A stretch of 64,000 nt of DNA from Bacteroidota bacterium (lineage in GTDB: Bacteria; Bacteroidota; Bacteroidia; Bacteroidales; VadinHA17): contig JADKBL010000024.1 of the NCBI GenBank assembly GCA_016718875.1, positions 20,238-84,237 on the forward strand, read 5' to 3'. The position numbers were made by a program, and so were the translations under genes. The notes under the pieces were generated by a model, which was given only the letters and a program-made list of their open reading frames with translations, had not been told where the DNA came from and did not search any database. Below, in pieces: positions 8,983 to 17,720 of the stretch (position 1 is its first letter; each line of letters starts with the position of its first letter).

Positions 8983-9501
8983 ATGGAAACACTGCTTGAA
9001 AATGTTTTAATATATTCCCTGGCAATAACTCTTTGCGTTGTAGTCGTTGTTGTCTATTTACGTAAGAAAAAGAAAGAGTCCGGTATTGTTGATGCGAAGA
9101 TAAAAGAAGCAAAAGAGTCTGGTTTGCACGAGCCAATCTCACTTCATCCATATGTAGATCCTAACAGATGCATCCAGACAGGAGCCTGCATCTCTGCCTG
9201 TCCCGAAAAGGATATTCTTGGAATAAGAAATGGCAAGGCTACAATTATAAATGCATCAAGGTGTATTGGGCATGGCGCTTGTTTCCATGCTTGCCCTACT
9301 GAGGCTATCAGCCTTCGGATGGGTACCGAGAAAAGAGGGGTGGAGCTTCCTCATGTTAATCAGAATTTTGAAACAAATGTTCCAGGAATATTTATTGCCG
9401 GTGAACTTGGAGGAATGGGCCTTATTAAAAATGCAGTCGAACAGGGAAGACAGGCTGTGGAAAATATTTCTAAGAGCCTGAAAAAGGGATCACTCTGCTG
9501 A
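8983..9501 (+). CDS. membrane-anchored dicluster iron-sulfur part of an NAD(P)/FAD oxidoreductase (frameshifted)
   Basis: The ATG at 8983 is preferred to the upstream GTG at 8968. Residues 6-24 form a transmembrane anchor. Two ferredoxin-like motifs follow: CIQTGACISACPEKD and CIGHGACFHACPTEA. Both lack the usual second cysteine (Thr and His instead), as I recall for this fused family. The segment ETNVPGIFIAGELGGMGLIK is the substrate-domain signature of FAD oxidoreductases. The ORF ends at 9501, but the coding sense continues in the next frame straight into a GAGPAG dinucleotide fold, with no start codon in between. A five-A run (9481-9485) carrying one extra base explains the break. Expected role: electron transfer between NAD(P)H or flavin and the adjacent b-type protein. 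Confidence 0.75.
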   Translation: METLLENVLIYSLAITLCVVVVVVYLRKKKKESGIVDAKIKEAKESGLHEPISLHPYVDPNRCIQTGACISACPEKDILGIRNGKATIINASRCIGHGACFHACPTEAISLRMGTEKRGVELPHVNQNFETNVPGIFIAGELGGMGLIKNAVEQGRQAVENISKSLKKGSLC

Positions 9502-9757
9502 ATATGATCTGATTATTATTGGAGCAGGACCTGCAGGAATTTCAGGAGCTCTTACTGCAAAGAAGCACGGATTGAATTTTTTAATCCTTGAACAGGATAC
9601 ACTGGGAGGAACGGTTTTTACCTTCCCCAGGAAGAAAATAATTATGACTTCGCCGATGGATCTTCCGCTTTATGGAAAGATAAAGCTGTATGAGACTTCT
9701 AAATCAGAACTACTGGAACTCTGGCATTCAGTGCTGGGAAAAATAATATCACTGTAA
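9500..9757 (+). pseudogene. FAD-binding middle segment of the oxidoreductase
   Basis: In this frame the sequence reads YDLIIIGAGPAGISGALTAK, a classical FAD ADP-binding fold, then EQDTLGGTVFTFPRKKI, as in thioredoxin-reductase-like flavoproteins. It stops at 9757, just after a five-A run (9739-9743). Adding one A there restores the frame to GKNNITVTENSKVEF and on into the NAD(P)-binding part. It is therefore the middle third of one gene spanning 8983-10317. Confidence 0.75.
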
Positions 9758-10317
9758 CTGAAAACTCTAAAGTAGAATTTATCATTTCTGAAAATGGTAT
9801 ATTCAAGGTTAAAACTATTAAGGGAGAAGAATTCACAGCATCTTCTATACTTCTCACAATAGGCAGGAGAGGGACCCCGCGTAAGCTTAATATTCCAGGT
9901 GAGATAAATGAAAAAGTAGCCTATCGTCTGCTGGAACCCGAAGAAATTTCAGGTAAAAATATTATTGTTGTGGGAGGTGGTGACTCCGCGGTTGAATCGG
10001 CGTTATTACTTTCTGAACATAACCATGTTATACTATCATACAGGCAGGAGGTTTTTAACAGAATAAAACCGGGAAACAATATAGCTCTGAATAAAGCAAA
10101 GGCTGAGGGTAAACTTGAAGTAAAGCTTGGTTCGAACCTGATTTCCATTGATGATGACAATATTCTTCTGTCTATTGGTAAAGATGTGGAGGCAACCAAA
10201 TATGCCAACGACCTTGTCTATATATTTGCCGGAGGAGAATTGCCAACTCAGTTTCTTGAAAAAGCAGGAATTAAGATCACAAAGAAGTTTGGTGATATTG
10301 TGATGAAGCATAAATAA
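9744..10317 (+). CDS. NAD(P)-binding C-terminal segment of the oxidoreductase
   Basis: The frame opens just after the A5 run and encodes ILLTIGRRGTPRKLNIPGE, the hinge typical of two-dinucleotide-fold flavoproteins. Next comes NIIVVGGGDSAVESALLL, the GxGxxA/G fold for NAD(P)H, and the closing DLVYIFAGGELPTQFLEKAG. It lacks a credible start of its own (GTG at 9970 would cut into the fold). It is the last third of the same oxidoreductase, back in the frame of the first third. The stop at 10315-10317 is followed by a short repeat and then the first multihaem cytochrome. Confidence 0.75.
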
Positions 10318-10352
10318 AAGGCTGAAGGCTAAAGGCATAAGGCGTAAGGGTG
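10318..10352 (+). repeat. AAGGC(A/T)-rich interspersed repeat
   Basis: The tract AAGGCTGAAGGCTAAAGGC then ATAAGGCGTAAGG is a short degenerate tandem. Related sequence on the other strand (CCTCATGCCTTACGCCTCACG) occurs at 43748-43768. It separates the oxidoreductase from the cytochromes. Confidence 0.5.
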
Positions 10353-10375
10353 ATTAACCGGTATAATTGTAAAAA

Positions 10376-11968
10376 ATGAACAGAGTTTATTCGATACTTT
10401 CTTTTGTTCTGATGATCGCTTTCAGTCCGGTATTGCTGAATGCCCAGATATCTCCCGGGGATCTCTCAAATGCACATTCAAATCTTGAGGGATTATCAAA
10501 TTGTACTCAATGTCACGTTCTTGGAAATAAGGTATCTTCTGATAAATGTCTTGTATGTCATACTGAGATCAAGACAAGAATCGACTCAAAGAAAGGATAT
10601 CATGCTTCCAGCGATGTTGCAGGGGGAGAATGTGCTTTATGCCACAGTGAACATAATGGAAAGAATTTCAGGCTTATAAACCTCGATACGGAAAATTTTG
10701 ATCATGACCTGACAGGCTACCATCTTTCAGTTCCACATGCTAAAAAGGCCTGCACTGACTGCCATTCATCCAAATATATCACAGAGCCTAAACTGAAAGC
10801 CAAAAAGAAGACATATCTCGGGTTAGGGCAGGAGTGCCTCAATTGCCATGCAGATTATCATCTCAGAACGTTATCCTCTGATTGTGAAAAATGTCATAAT
10901 TCAGAAAAATTTGCTCCGGCTTCAAAATTCAGTCATGATAATGCGAAATTTAAACTGGCAGGAAAACATACTACAGTTGATTGTGCAAAATGTCATAAGA
11001 TAAAGGTAACTGACGGAGTTAAGTTTCAGCAGTTTACCGGAATACAGTATAGCAATTGCACAAGTTGCCATAAAGATCCTCATAATAATCAGTTTGGACA
11101 GAATTGCCGCAAATGCCATAGCGAGGAATCATTTCATAAGGTAGATGTTCTCACAGATTTTGATCATAATAAAACAGGTTATAAACTGGAAGATAAACAC
11201 CTTATTGTTAACTGTAAATCATGTCATAAGAATAAGTTAACTGATCCCTTAAAGCATGACTTTTGTAAAGACTGTCATGCCGATTACCATAACGGTCAGT
11301 TTGTTAAGAACGGTATCGCTCCGGATTGTTCTCAATGCCATAGTCTTAAGGGATTTACATCCTTCTCTTACACTGTTGAACAGCATAATCTTGGTAAATT
11401 TCAGCTCAGAGGAGCGCATGAAGCTATTCCCTGCTATGAATGCCATAAAAAACAGGAGAAATGGAGTTTCAGGAATATCGGGGTCAATTGTAAAGATTGT
11501 CATCAGGATATTCATAAAACCTACATACGCCCTGAGTTTTATCCTGAATCTGAATGCCGTAAATGTCATAATGAAATAAGCTGGAGCAGTATCAGCTTTG
11601 ACCATTCAAAAACAGGTTTCCAGCTTACAGGGATGCATGTTAAAACTAGAATGCCGGAGTTGCCATTTCAGGCAAAATTCTGGCAGTATTCAACAAAATT
11701 CAGCGGGTTACCGCAACAATGTTCTGAATGTCATGCTGATAAACACTTCAGGCAGTTTGAAAAAGGAGGGGTGACAACATGTACTGATTGTCATGATACA
11801 AATAACTGGAAAGCATCAAAATTCGACCATAACACAACATCATTCAAGCTAGACGGAAAACATGTTAATGTTCCATGCTACAAATGTCATAAGCCGCAGA
11901 AAGACGGAGATGTTATCTATACGAAATATAAAATAAAAGATTTCAGATGCGAATCTTGTCATTCCTGA
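10376..11968 (+). CDS. exported multihaem c-type cytochrome, 19-20 haems
   Basis: A 530-residue protein with a cleavable signal peptide (about residues 1-24, ending LLNAQ) and 19 CxxCH haem-attachment motifs, from CTQCH near residue 43 to CESCH at the end. A recurring sub-pattern is FDHxxTGxxLxGxHxxxxCxxCH, which supplies distal histidines. A twentieth motif (CRSCH) is present in the +1 frame at 11652-11666; the in-frame translation there loses the pattern for about 18 residues and then regains it. A pair of compensating indels probably hides this haem. The protein belongs to the cytochrome c3-like, tandem-CxxCH group. Its place after an oxidoreductase and before larger cytochromes suggests a periplasmic electron carrier. 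Confidence 0.9.
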   Translation: MNRVYSILSFVLMIAFSPVLLNAQISPGDLSNAHSNLEGLSNCTQCHVLGNKVSSDKCLVCHTEIKTRIDSKKGYHASSDVAGGECALCHSEHNGKNFRLINLDTENFDHDLTGYHLSVPHAKKACTDCHSSKYITEPKLKAKKKTYLGLGQECLNCHADYHLRTLSSDCEKCHNSEKFAPASKFSHDNAKFKLAGKHTTVDCAKCHKIKVTDGVKFQQFTGIQYSNCTSCHKDPHNNQFGQNCRKCHSEESFHKVDVLTDFDHNKTGYKLEDKHLIVNCKSCHKNKLTDPLKHDFCKDCHADYHNGQFVKNGIAPDCSQCHSLKGFTSFSYTVEQHNLGKFQLRGAHEAIPCYECHKKQEKWSFRNIGVNCKDCHQDIHKTYIRPEFYPESECRKCHNEISWSSISFDHSKTGFQLTGMHVKTRMPELPFQAKFWQYSTKFSGLPQQCSECHADKHFRQFEKGGVTTCTDCHDTNNWKASKFDHNTTSFKLDGKHVNVPCYKCHKPQKDGDVIYTKYKIKDFRCESCHS

Positions 11969-14900
11969 TTTTAACCATTTTAAATCCTTTACAGGAGAGG
12001 ACATCAAGCCCGCATGGCACTGATTTCACGATCAGCTGCGGTACCTGTCATAGCTCTAAGGGATGGCATCTTGACAAAGAAGTTTATTCTTTCAATCATA
12101 ATTCAACTGCTTTTAGGTTAAGCGGCGAGCACAATCAGGTAAATTGCCGCGAATGTCATCCGACACTTATATTTAAAGATGCAAAAAATCAGTGTTCTGG
12201 ATGTCATAGTGATATTCATCAGGGAACAGTAGGACTCGATTGTGCACGCTGTCATACACCGAAATCATGGCTTGTTGAAAATATCAACGATATTCACCGT
12301 TTGAGCCGGTTTCCTCTGGAAGGGGCGCACAGAACTGCTATTTGCTCCGATTGTCATAAATCCGAATCAATGGTAAGATTTGATGTACCCGGAGTTGAAT
12401 GTATTGATTGCCACAGGCAGGATTATCAGTCATCGGAAGAACCTAACCATGTACAGGCTGGTTTTCCTGAAGATTGTTCATTCTGCCATCAGGTTAATTC
12501 ATTTCAATGGTCAGAATCGGAATTCACTCATAACCAATTTCCGCTTGAGCAGGGGCATTCTTCTGCAAAATGTTCGGATTGCCATACAACAGGACGATAT
12601 TCGGATGTGTCAACTACGTGCTATCAATGTCATCAGAACGATTATACTGATACCAGGAAACCCGATCACAACGCATCCATGTTGCCTAAAGACTGCACAA
12701 CCTGTCACACTACTGCAAAAGGATGGAAGCCTACATTGTACAATCATGCCAGTTTCCCGCTTACTTTTGGTCATGCAACTCCTTCATGTATTGAATGTCA
12801 TGTTGGAGGAAATTATGTAAAAACAGATCCAGATTGTTTTTCATGTCACCAGCCTGATTTTACCGGTTCCACGAATCCAAATCATCAGGCAGCAGGTTTT
12901 TCAAAGGTTTGTATGACATGTCATACAACAAATCCAGGCTGGGTACCAACTACATTTGTTCATTCGCAATTTCCTCTTGAGCTTGCTCATTCAACGCCTG
13001 AATGCATAGAATGTCATGTCGGTGACAATTATACCACTCTTAAATCCGATTGTTATTCCTGTCACAATAAGGATTACACATCTTCCTCAAATCCAAATCA
13101 CTCTGCTGCCGGTTTTCCCAGAGCTTGTGAAACATGTCATACCGTAAATCCCGGTTGGAAACCTGCAAATTTCAATCACAGCAGTTTTCCATTGACACAG
13201 GGTCATGCTTCTCCTTTATGTTCTGATTGCCATAAGAACGAAAATTTCACATCAACACCAAAAGAGTGCTTTTCATGTCATGTTAATGATTATCAGGCCT
13301 CCACTGATCCAAAGCATACCGCTGCAGGTTTTTCTCAGGAATGTCTGACCTGCCATACAACTGCTCCCGGCTGGAAGCCTGCAACATTTAATCACTCATT
13401 TTTCCCGCTTACTGCAGGTCATTCAACTCCTTCATGCAGCCAATGTCATACAGGAGATAATTATACCTCATTATCAACCGATTGTTATTTCTGTCATAAG
13501 GAAGATTATTCTGCTTCTGTTAATCCAAATCATGCTGATGCAAAGTTTCCTGTTACATGTCAGTCATGTCATACTACAAATCCGGGGTGGAAACCCAGTA
13601 CCTTCACTCACAGTATTTTTCCGCTTGTTCAGGGCCATTCAACACCTTCTTGTACTGAATGTCATAAAAATGGAAATTATACTTCCACTCCAAATGATTG
13701 TTATTCCTGTCACCAGACTGAATTCAAGACCACTGCAAATCCCGATCATACTGCAGCGGCATTCAGTCAGGAATGTCAGAACTGTCACTCACTGAATCCG
13801 GGATGGAAACCAACCACCTTTTCACATGGTTACTTTCCTCTGACACTTGGTCATTCATTACCATCATGTATCGAATGCCATAAAGGAGAGAATTATACGG
13901 GGATATCTGCAGATTGTCTGACATGTCATGAACCTGATTATATTTCAACAACAAATCCCAGACATTCAGCAGCAGGATTTACAACAACATGCCAGGTTTG
14001 TCATACTGCAAATCCCGGATGGAAACCCTCTTCTTATAATCATAGCAGTTTCCCTCTGACAGGCAGCCACTCGCTTGCCAGCTGCAATGACTGCCATACC
14101 GGCGATAATTATACAACAGTACCTACAGATTGTTATGCATGCCACCAGCAGGATTATTTATCATCTGTAAATCCAAACCATGTTGATGCTGCCTTCCCTC
14201 ATACCTGCGAGACTTGTCATTCCACAAATCCCGGATGGAAGCCGACAACATTCTCTCATGGAACATTCCCTCTTACCCTTGGTCATGCTTCTGCGACCTG
14301 CAATGATTGCCATATAGCCGGTAATTATACTTCAACTTCTTCAGAGTGCTACTCTTGTCACAATACTGATTTTGATAATTCTGTTGACCCTAAGCACTCT
14401 GCTGCCGGATTTTCCAATACCTGTCAGATCTGTCATACAACTAATCCCGGGTGGAAACCAACCTCATACAGCCATTCCTTCTTCCCACTTACTCTCGGGC
14501 ATTCAGGACCATCATGTAATGAATGTCATACAGGGGACAATTACACAACCACATCTTCCGACTGTTATTCATGTCATCAGAATAATTTCACTGCAACAAC
14601 AAATCCACCACATGTATCTTCAGGTTTTCCTCATGAATGTCTGATCTGTCATACAACGAATCCGGGATGGAGACCGGCAAAATATGATCACACCAGTTTC
14701 CCTTTGACATTGGGTCATTCCACTCCGGCCTGTACCGATTGTCATACCGGAGGTAACTACACTTCTACTTCCACTGACTGCTATTCATGCCATCAGGATG
14801 ATTATACCAGTAGTACTAATCCTAACCATACAGCTGCTGCGTTTTCACAGATTTGTCAGACATGTCATACAACAAATCCGGGCTGGCAGCCGGCTATTTT

Positions 14901-15132
14901 CCAGCAACATGATAATCTTTACTTCCCTATCTATTCAGGTAATCACAGGGGAGAATGGTCAAGCTGTACAGAGTGCCATACAAGTTCCTCAAATTATAAG
15001 GTATTCACCTGTATACTTTGTCATGAGCATAATAGTAAGACAGAGACAGATTCTGATCACAGAGGGGAGAATGGATACACTTATTCCGGCACTTCTTGTT
15101 ATGATTGCCATAGAAATGGAAGATCAAAGTAA
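11947..15132 (+). CDS. giant tandem-repeat multihaem cytochrome, 43 CxxCH motifs
   Basis: A 1061-residue protein with 43 CxxCH motifs by direct count. It has a short hydrophobic N-terminal segment (MRILSFLILTILN), then a seven-haem head shared with the next gene. A trihaem unit of about 72 residues follows, repeated about 11 times. Each unit contains CxxCHTTNPGWKP, FPLTxGHSTPSCxECH, NYTSxSxDCYSCH and NPNHxAAGF. Every unit carries three CxxCH plus three further conserved His (in FxHSxFP, GHS and NPNH), enough for bis-His ligation of all three haems. A distinct three-haem tail (YSGNHRGEW, CHEH) closes the protein. The start overlaps the previous stop by 22 bases. The expected job is a linear multi-haem conductor outside the inner membrane; that is inference. 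Confidence 0.92.
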   Translation: MRILSFLILTILNPLQERTSSPHGTDFTISCGTCHSSKGWHLDKEVYSFNHNSTAFRLSGEHNQVNCRECHPTLIFKDAKNQCSGCHSDIHQGTVGLDCARCHTPKSWLVENINDIHRLSRFPLEGAHRTAICSDCHKSESMVRFDVPGVECIDCHRQDYQSSEEPNHVQAGFPEDCSFCHQVNSFQWSESEFTHNQFPLEQGHSSAKCSDCHTTGRYSDVSTTCYQCHQNDYTDTRKPDHNASMLPKDCTTCHTTAKGWKPTLYNHASFPLTFGHATPSCIECHVGGNYVKTDPDCFSCHQPDFTGSTNPNHQAAGFSKVCMTCHTTNPGWVPTTFVHSQFPLELAHSTPECIECHVGDNYTTLKSDCYSCHNKDYTSSSNPNHSAAGFPRACETCHTVNPGWKPANFNHSSFPLTQGHASPLCSDCHKNENFTSTPKECFSCHVNDYQASTDPKHTAAGFSQECLTCHTTAPGWKPATFNHSFFPLTAGHSTPSCSQCHTGDNYTSLSTDCYFCHKEDYSASVNPNHADAKFPVTCQSCHTTNPGWKPSTFTHSIFPLVQGHSTPSCTECHKNGNYTSTPNDCYSCHQTEFKTTANPDHTAAAFSQECQNCHSLNPGWKPTTFSHGYFPLTLGHSLPSCIECHKGENYTGISADCLTCHEPDYISTTNPRHSAAGFTTTCQVCHTANPGWKPSSYNHSSFPLTGSHSLASCNDCHTGDNYTTVPTDCYACHQQDYLSSVNPNHVDAAFPHTCETCHSTNPGWKPTTFSHGTFPLTLGHASATCNDCHIAGNYTSTSSECYSCHNTDFDNSVDPKHSAAGFSNTCQICHTTNPGWKPTSYSHSFFPLTLGHSGPSCNECHTGDNYTTTSSDCYSCHQNNFTATTNPPHVSSGFPHECLICHTTNPGWRPAKYDHTSFPLTLGHSTPACTDCHTGGNYTSTSTDCYSCHQDDYTSSTNPNHTAAAFSQICQTCHTTNPGWQPAIFQQHDNLYFPIYSGNHRGEWSSCTECHTSSSNYKVFTCILCHEHNSKTETDSDHRGENGYTYSGTSCYDCHRNGRSK
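12474..14890 (+). repeat. about 11 coding repeats of 216 bp (72 residues, three haems each)
   Basis: Starting at the codons for CSFCH, the motifs CxxCH-(26)-CxxCH-(11)-CxxCH-(20) recur at a steady 72-residue period, with one unit of 73. The twelfth start, CQTCH near 14860, runs into the tail domain. The DNA of the units differs at many third positions while the Cys, His, Trp and Gly-His-Ser positions hold, so the copies are old and under selection at the protein level. Confidence 0.9.
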
Positions 15133-15229
15133 GAATTGAAAAATTGATTAAGAATAATATTTAAATAGAGAAGAATCACATAATTATATCAATTGAGAAA
15201 TAATAACGTTATTTAAAGATTTAAATTAA

Positions 15230-15523
15230 ATGCAGGTATTACGCAAATTTTTTTTTTCAGCAATTCTGTCATATTATAGTCAGAAGACTGTGCATCCTCA
15301 TGGTGCTGATTTTAAGATCAGCTGCAGCCAGTGCCACAGTTCCAGCGGCTGGACAATTGATAAAAAGAATTATTCATTTGATCACAATACCACAAATCTG
15401 CCTCTCACAGGTCAGCACACTGATGTTGATTGCAAACAGTGTCATAAAACACTGGTATTCAGTGAGGCGAAATCAGAATGTATTGCATGCCATAATGATA
15501 TTCACCAGGAACTGTTGGATTAG
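15230..15523 (+). CDS. N-terminal part of a 13-haem cytochrome (frameshifted)
   Basis: This 97-residue ORF begins with a hydrophobic signal (MQVLRKFFFSAILSYYS) and then HPHGADFKISCSQCHSSSGW. It closely parallels the start of the 43-haem protein and has three CxxCH motifs. It stops at LLD because one G is missing at GG 15508-15509. Restoring it gives HQGTVGLVCSRCHTPESW, matching HQGTVGLDCARCHTPKSW of the paralogue. Without the frameshift the gene would run to 16256. Confidence 0.85.
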   Translation: MQVLRKFFFSAILSYYSQKTVHPHGADFKISCSQCHSSSGWTIDKKNYSFDHNTTNLPLTGQHTDVDCKQCHKTLVFSEAKSECIACHNDIHQELLD

Positions 15524-16256
15524 TATGTTCAAGGTGTCATACACCGGAATCATGGCTGGTAAGCAATATAACAGAAATACATCTTTTGGGACGTTTTCCT
15601 CTTCCGGGGCTCATAAAACTGCCGATTGCGGTGATTGTCACAAATCGGAAAATCAGTTGCGCTTTGATGCTGTTGGAGTAAATTGTATTGACTGCCACAG
15701 GGATGTTTATCAGTCTGCCAAACAGCCTGATCATATTCAGGCCGGGTTCTCTGAAAACTGCATCAGCTGCCATTCAATTAATGCATTTCAGTGGGGTGGA
15801 GCCGGGTTTAACCATAGTTTCTTTCCTCTGACAGAGGGACATGCCCAACCTGCCTGTGCAGAATGTCATAAGGGAGGTAATTATACAACATTATCCAAAG
15901 AGTGTTATTCATGCCATCAGACAGCCTATAACAATACAACCAATCCTAAACATACAACCCTGGGATTTCCGCAAACCTGTGAATTATGCCATAAACTTAC
16001 ACCCGGCTGGAAGCCTGCCTCCTACACTGAACATGACAGTAAATCTTTTCCGATATATTCCGGCAAGCATAAGGGAGAATGGAATGCCTGTACCGAATGT
16101 CACACAAATTCTTCCAGTTACACCGTTTTTTCCTGCCTTAATTGTCACGAACATAATAAATCTTCGATGGATAAGGAACATTCCGGAGAAAGAGGATATT
16201 CATATGACAGTGCTGCATGTTTGAGATGTCACCCAAGGGGAGTGGCTGATGATTAA
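15524..16256 (+). CDS. remainder of the 13-haem cytochrome (second frameshift inside)
   Basis: From about 15610 the downstream frame encodes GAHKTADCGDCHKSENQLRF and nine CxxCH motifs. It includes one copy of the trihaem unit and the same tail as the giant paralogue (FPIYSGKHKGEW, CHEHNKSS). Between 15510 and 15609 the coding frame is a third one (CSRCH, FPLPG). A missing G at GGGG 15606-15609 explains the second shift. The repaired protein is about 340 residues with 13 haem motifs: a seven-haem head, one repeat and the tail. It is a miniature of the neighbouring protein. Confidence 0.85.
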
Positions 16257-16265
16257 AATATTTTT

Positions 16266-17720
16266 ATGAAGAGAACGATTATACTATTCTATACTTTGCT
16301 GGTTATAAATAACCTTTTCGGTCAGGTTTCAAAGGAGAACCTGTCGGGACAGATCTCCTTTGTCTCTTCAAAGAACATTTATGTTAAATTCAAATCTACC
16401 ATTGGACTGACTGCAGGTGATACACTTTTTACCTCTTCAAACGGAACAGTTTTACCTGTGCTTGTGGTAAATAATTTATCTTCAACATCATGTGTGTGCA
16501 CAGCCATTTCAAATACTCTCTTGTCAGTAGCTGATCAGGTTATAGCAAGGGTTAGGATTGATAATAAGACGGCTCCTACTGAGAAGCAAACTGAAATAAG
16601 TGATCCGTCTTTATCCCTGGCAGCTGTTCCGGTCCTTACAGATACAGTTAATCTGAAGCCTGCTGCACCTTCTGATACCCCAAAACAGCAGATAAGAGGA
16701 AGTATATCAGCATATTCATATTCCGACTTTTCCAATACAGGAGCTGATAATTCTCAGAGGTTCCGATATACTTTGTCATTGAATGCAAGGAATATTTCCG
16801 ATTCGAGGATATCCCTTGAAAGCTATGTCTCATTCAGGCATAAGCTTGGTGAATGGTCAGAGGTCAGCCAGGATATCTTCAGTGCCCTTAAGATCTACAA
16901 TCTTTCTGTTGTCTATGATCCTAATAAAACGACTCAGTTCAGTTTTGGAAGAAAGATCAACAGCAATATTTCAAGTATAGGAGCCATTGACGGGATCCAG
17001 GTTCAAAAAATATTCAACAAATTCTCACTTGGCGCAGTTGCAGGCTTTCGTCCTGACTATGAGAACTATGGTTTTAATACAAATCTGTTTCAGTATGGAG
17101 GTTTTGCTGCCTACAAGACAGGTAAAGGACGCACGGTGACTGAAAGTTCAGCTGCTTTTATGCAACAGATGAATGGCTCAAAAACAGACAGGAGGTTTCT
17201 CTATTTTCAGCATTCCAACACTATCATAAAGAATCTCTATTTCATGGGAACATTTGAAGTCGATTTATATGAACTAAAGATAGATTCACTTGGAAATGAG
17301 ACATCATCAGGTACCTTAAATCCCACCGGACTATATCTTTCCCTCAGGTACAGGATTTCTCCAAAACTTACAATTTCAGGTGGCTTTGATGCCAGAAAAA
17401 ATGTTATGTATTATGAGACATATAAATCATACATTGACAGGATCATTGACAATGAATTCAGGCAGGGATACAGATTCAATGCGAGTTACCGTATAACAAG
17501 GGATCTTTCATTGGGATTAAATGGCGGATACAGATTCATGAAATCTGATCCTCATCCTTCAACGAATCTTAATAGTTACTTTACATACAGCCAGATACCA
17601 TTTCTAAAGCTAACTGCCACTTTATCAGGTACATATCTGAAATCAAGCTATATTAATGGTCTTATTGGAGGTATAAATATCTCACGTGATTTCTTCACGG
17701 GAAGCTTCAGACGGGAATAG
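16266..17720 (+). CDS. outer-membrane beta-barrel protein of the cytochrome locus (frameshifted near its end)
   Basis: A 484-residue ORF with a signal peptide (about residues 1-20, ending NNLFGQ) and a small N-terminal domain (20-130) followed by a linker rich in Thr and Pro. Many amphipathic strands come next (for example RYTLSLNARNISDSRISLES, FSFGRKINSNISS), as in porin-like barrels. The ORF ends in GSFRRE, but adding one A at 17702-17703 continues it as GKLQTGIGYRYIDNE up to 17902, ending in YLQVRKRF with a terminal Phe typical of outer-membrane barrels. Lying nine bases after the cytochromes, it is the candidate porin sheath or outer-membrane anchor of the electron-export chain. Confidence 0.8.
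   Translation: MKRTIILFYTLLVINNLFGQVSKENLSGQISFVSSKNIYVKFKSTIGLTAGDTLFTSSNGTVLPVLVVNNLSSTSCVCTAISNTLLSVADQVIARVRIDNKTAPTEKQTEISDPSLSLAAVPVLTDTVNLKPAAPSDTPKQQIRGSISAYSYSDFSNTGADNSQRFRYTLSLNARNISDSRISLESYVSFRHKLGEWSEVSQDIFSALKIYNLSVVYDPNKTTQFSFGRKINSNISSIGAIDGIQVQKIFNKFSLGAVAGFRPDYENYGFNTNLFQYGGFAAYKTGKGRTVTESSAAFMQQMNGSKTDRRFLYFQHSNTIIKNLYFMGTFEVDLYELKIDSLGNETSSGTLNPTGLYLSLRYRISPKLTISGGFDARKNVMYYETYKSYIDRIIDNEFRQGYRFNASYRITRDLSLGLNGGYRFMKSDPHPSTNLNSYFTYSQIPFLKLTATLSGTYLKSSYINGLIGGINISRDFFTGSFRRE

Noticed and set aside
12474..14890. Regular repeats that could be taken for a CRISPR array
   Set aside because: The period is 216 bp, the units are coding and vary at third codon positions, and there are no short identical repeats with unique spacers or cas genes.
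12380..15139. Several extra plus-strand ORFs of 60-146 residues in other frames across the giant cytochrome
   Set aside because: They arise because the 216-bp repeat keeps a second frame free of stops; they lack haem motifs, signals or sensible starts.
15300..15520. A long N-terminus for the second cytochrome fragment starting at 15300 (MVLILRSAAASATVP)
   Set aside because: This stretch overlaps three true CxxCH motifs in another frame and has no homology to the paralogue; the open frame is chance.
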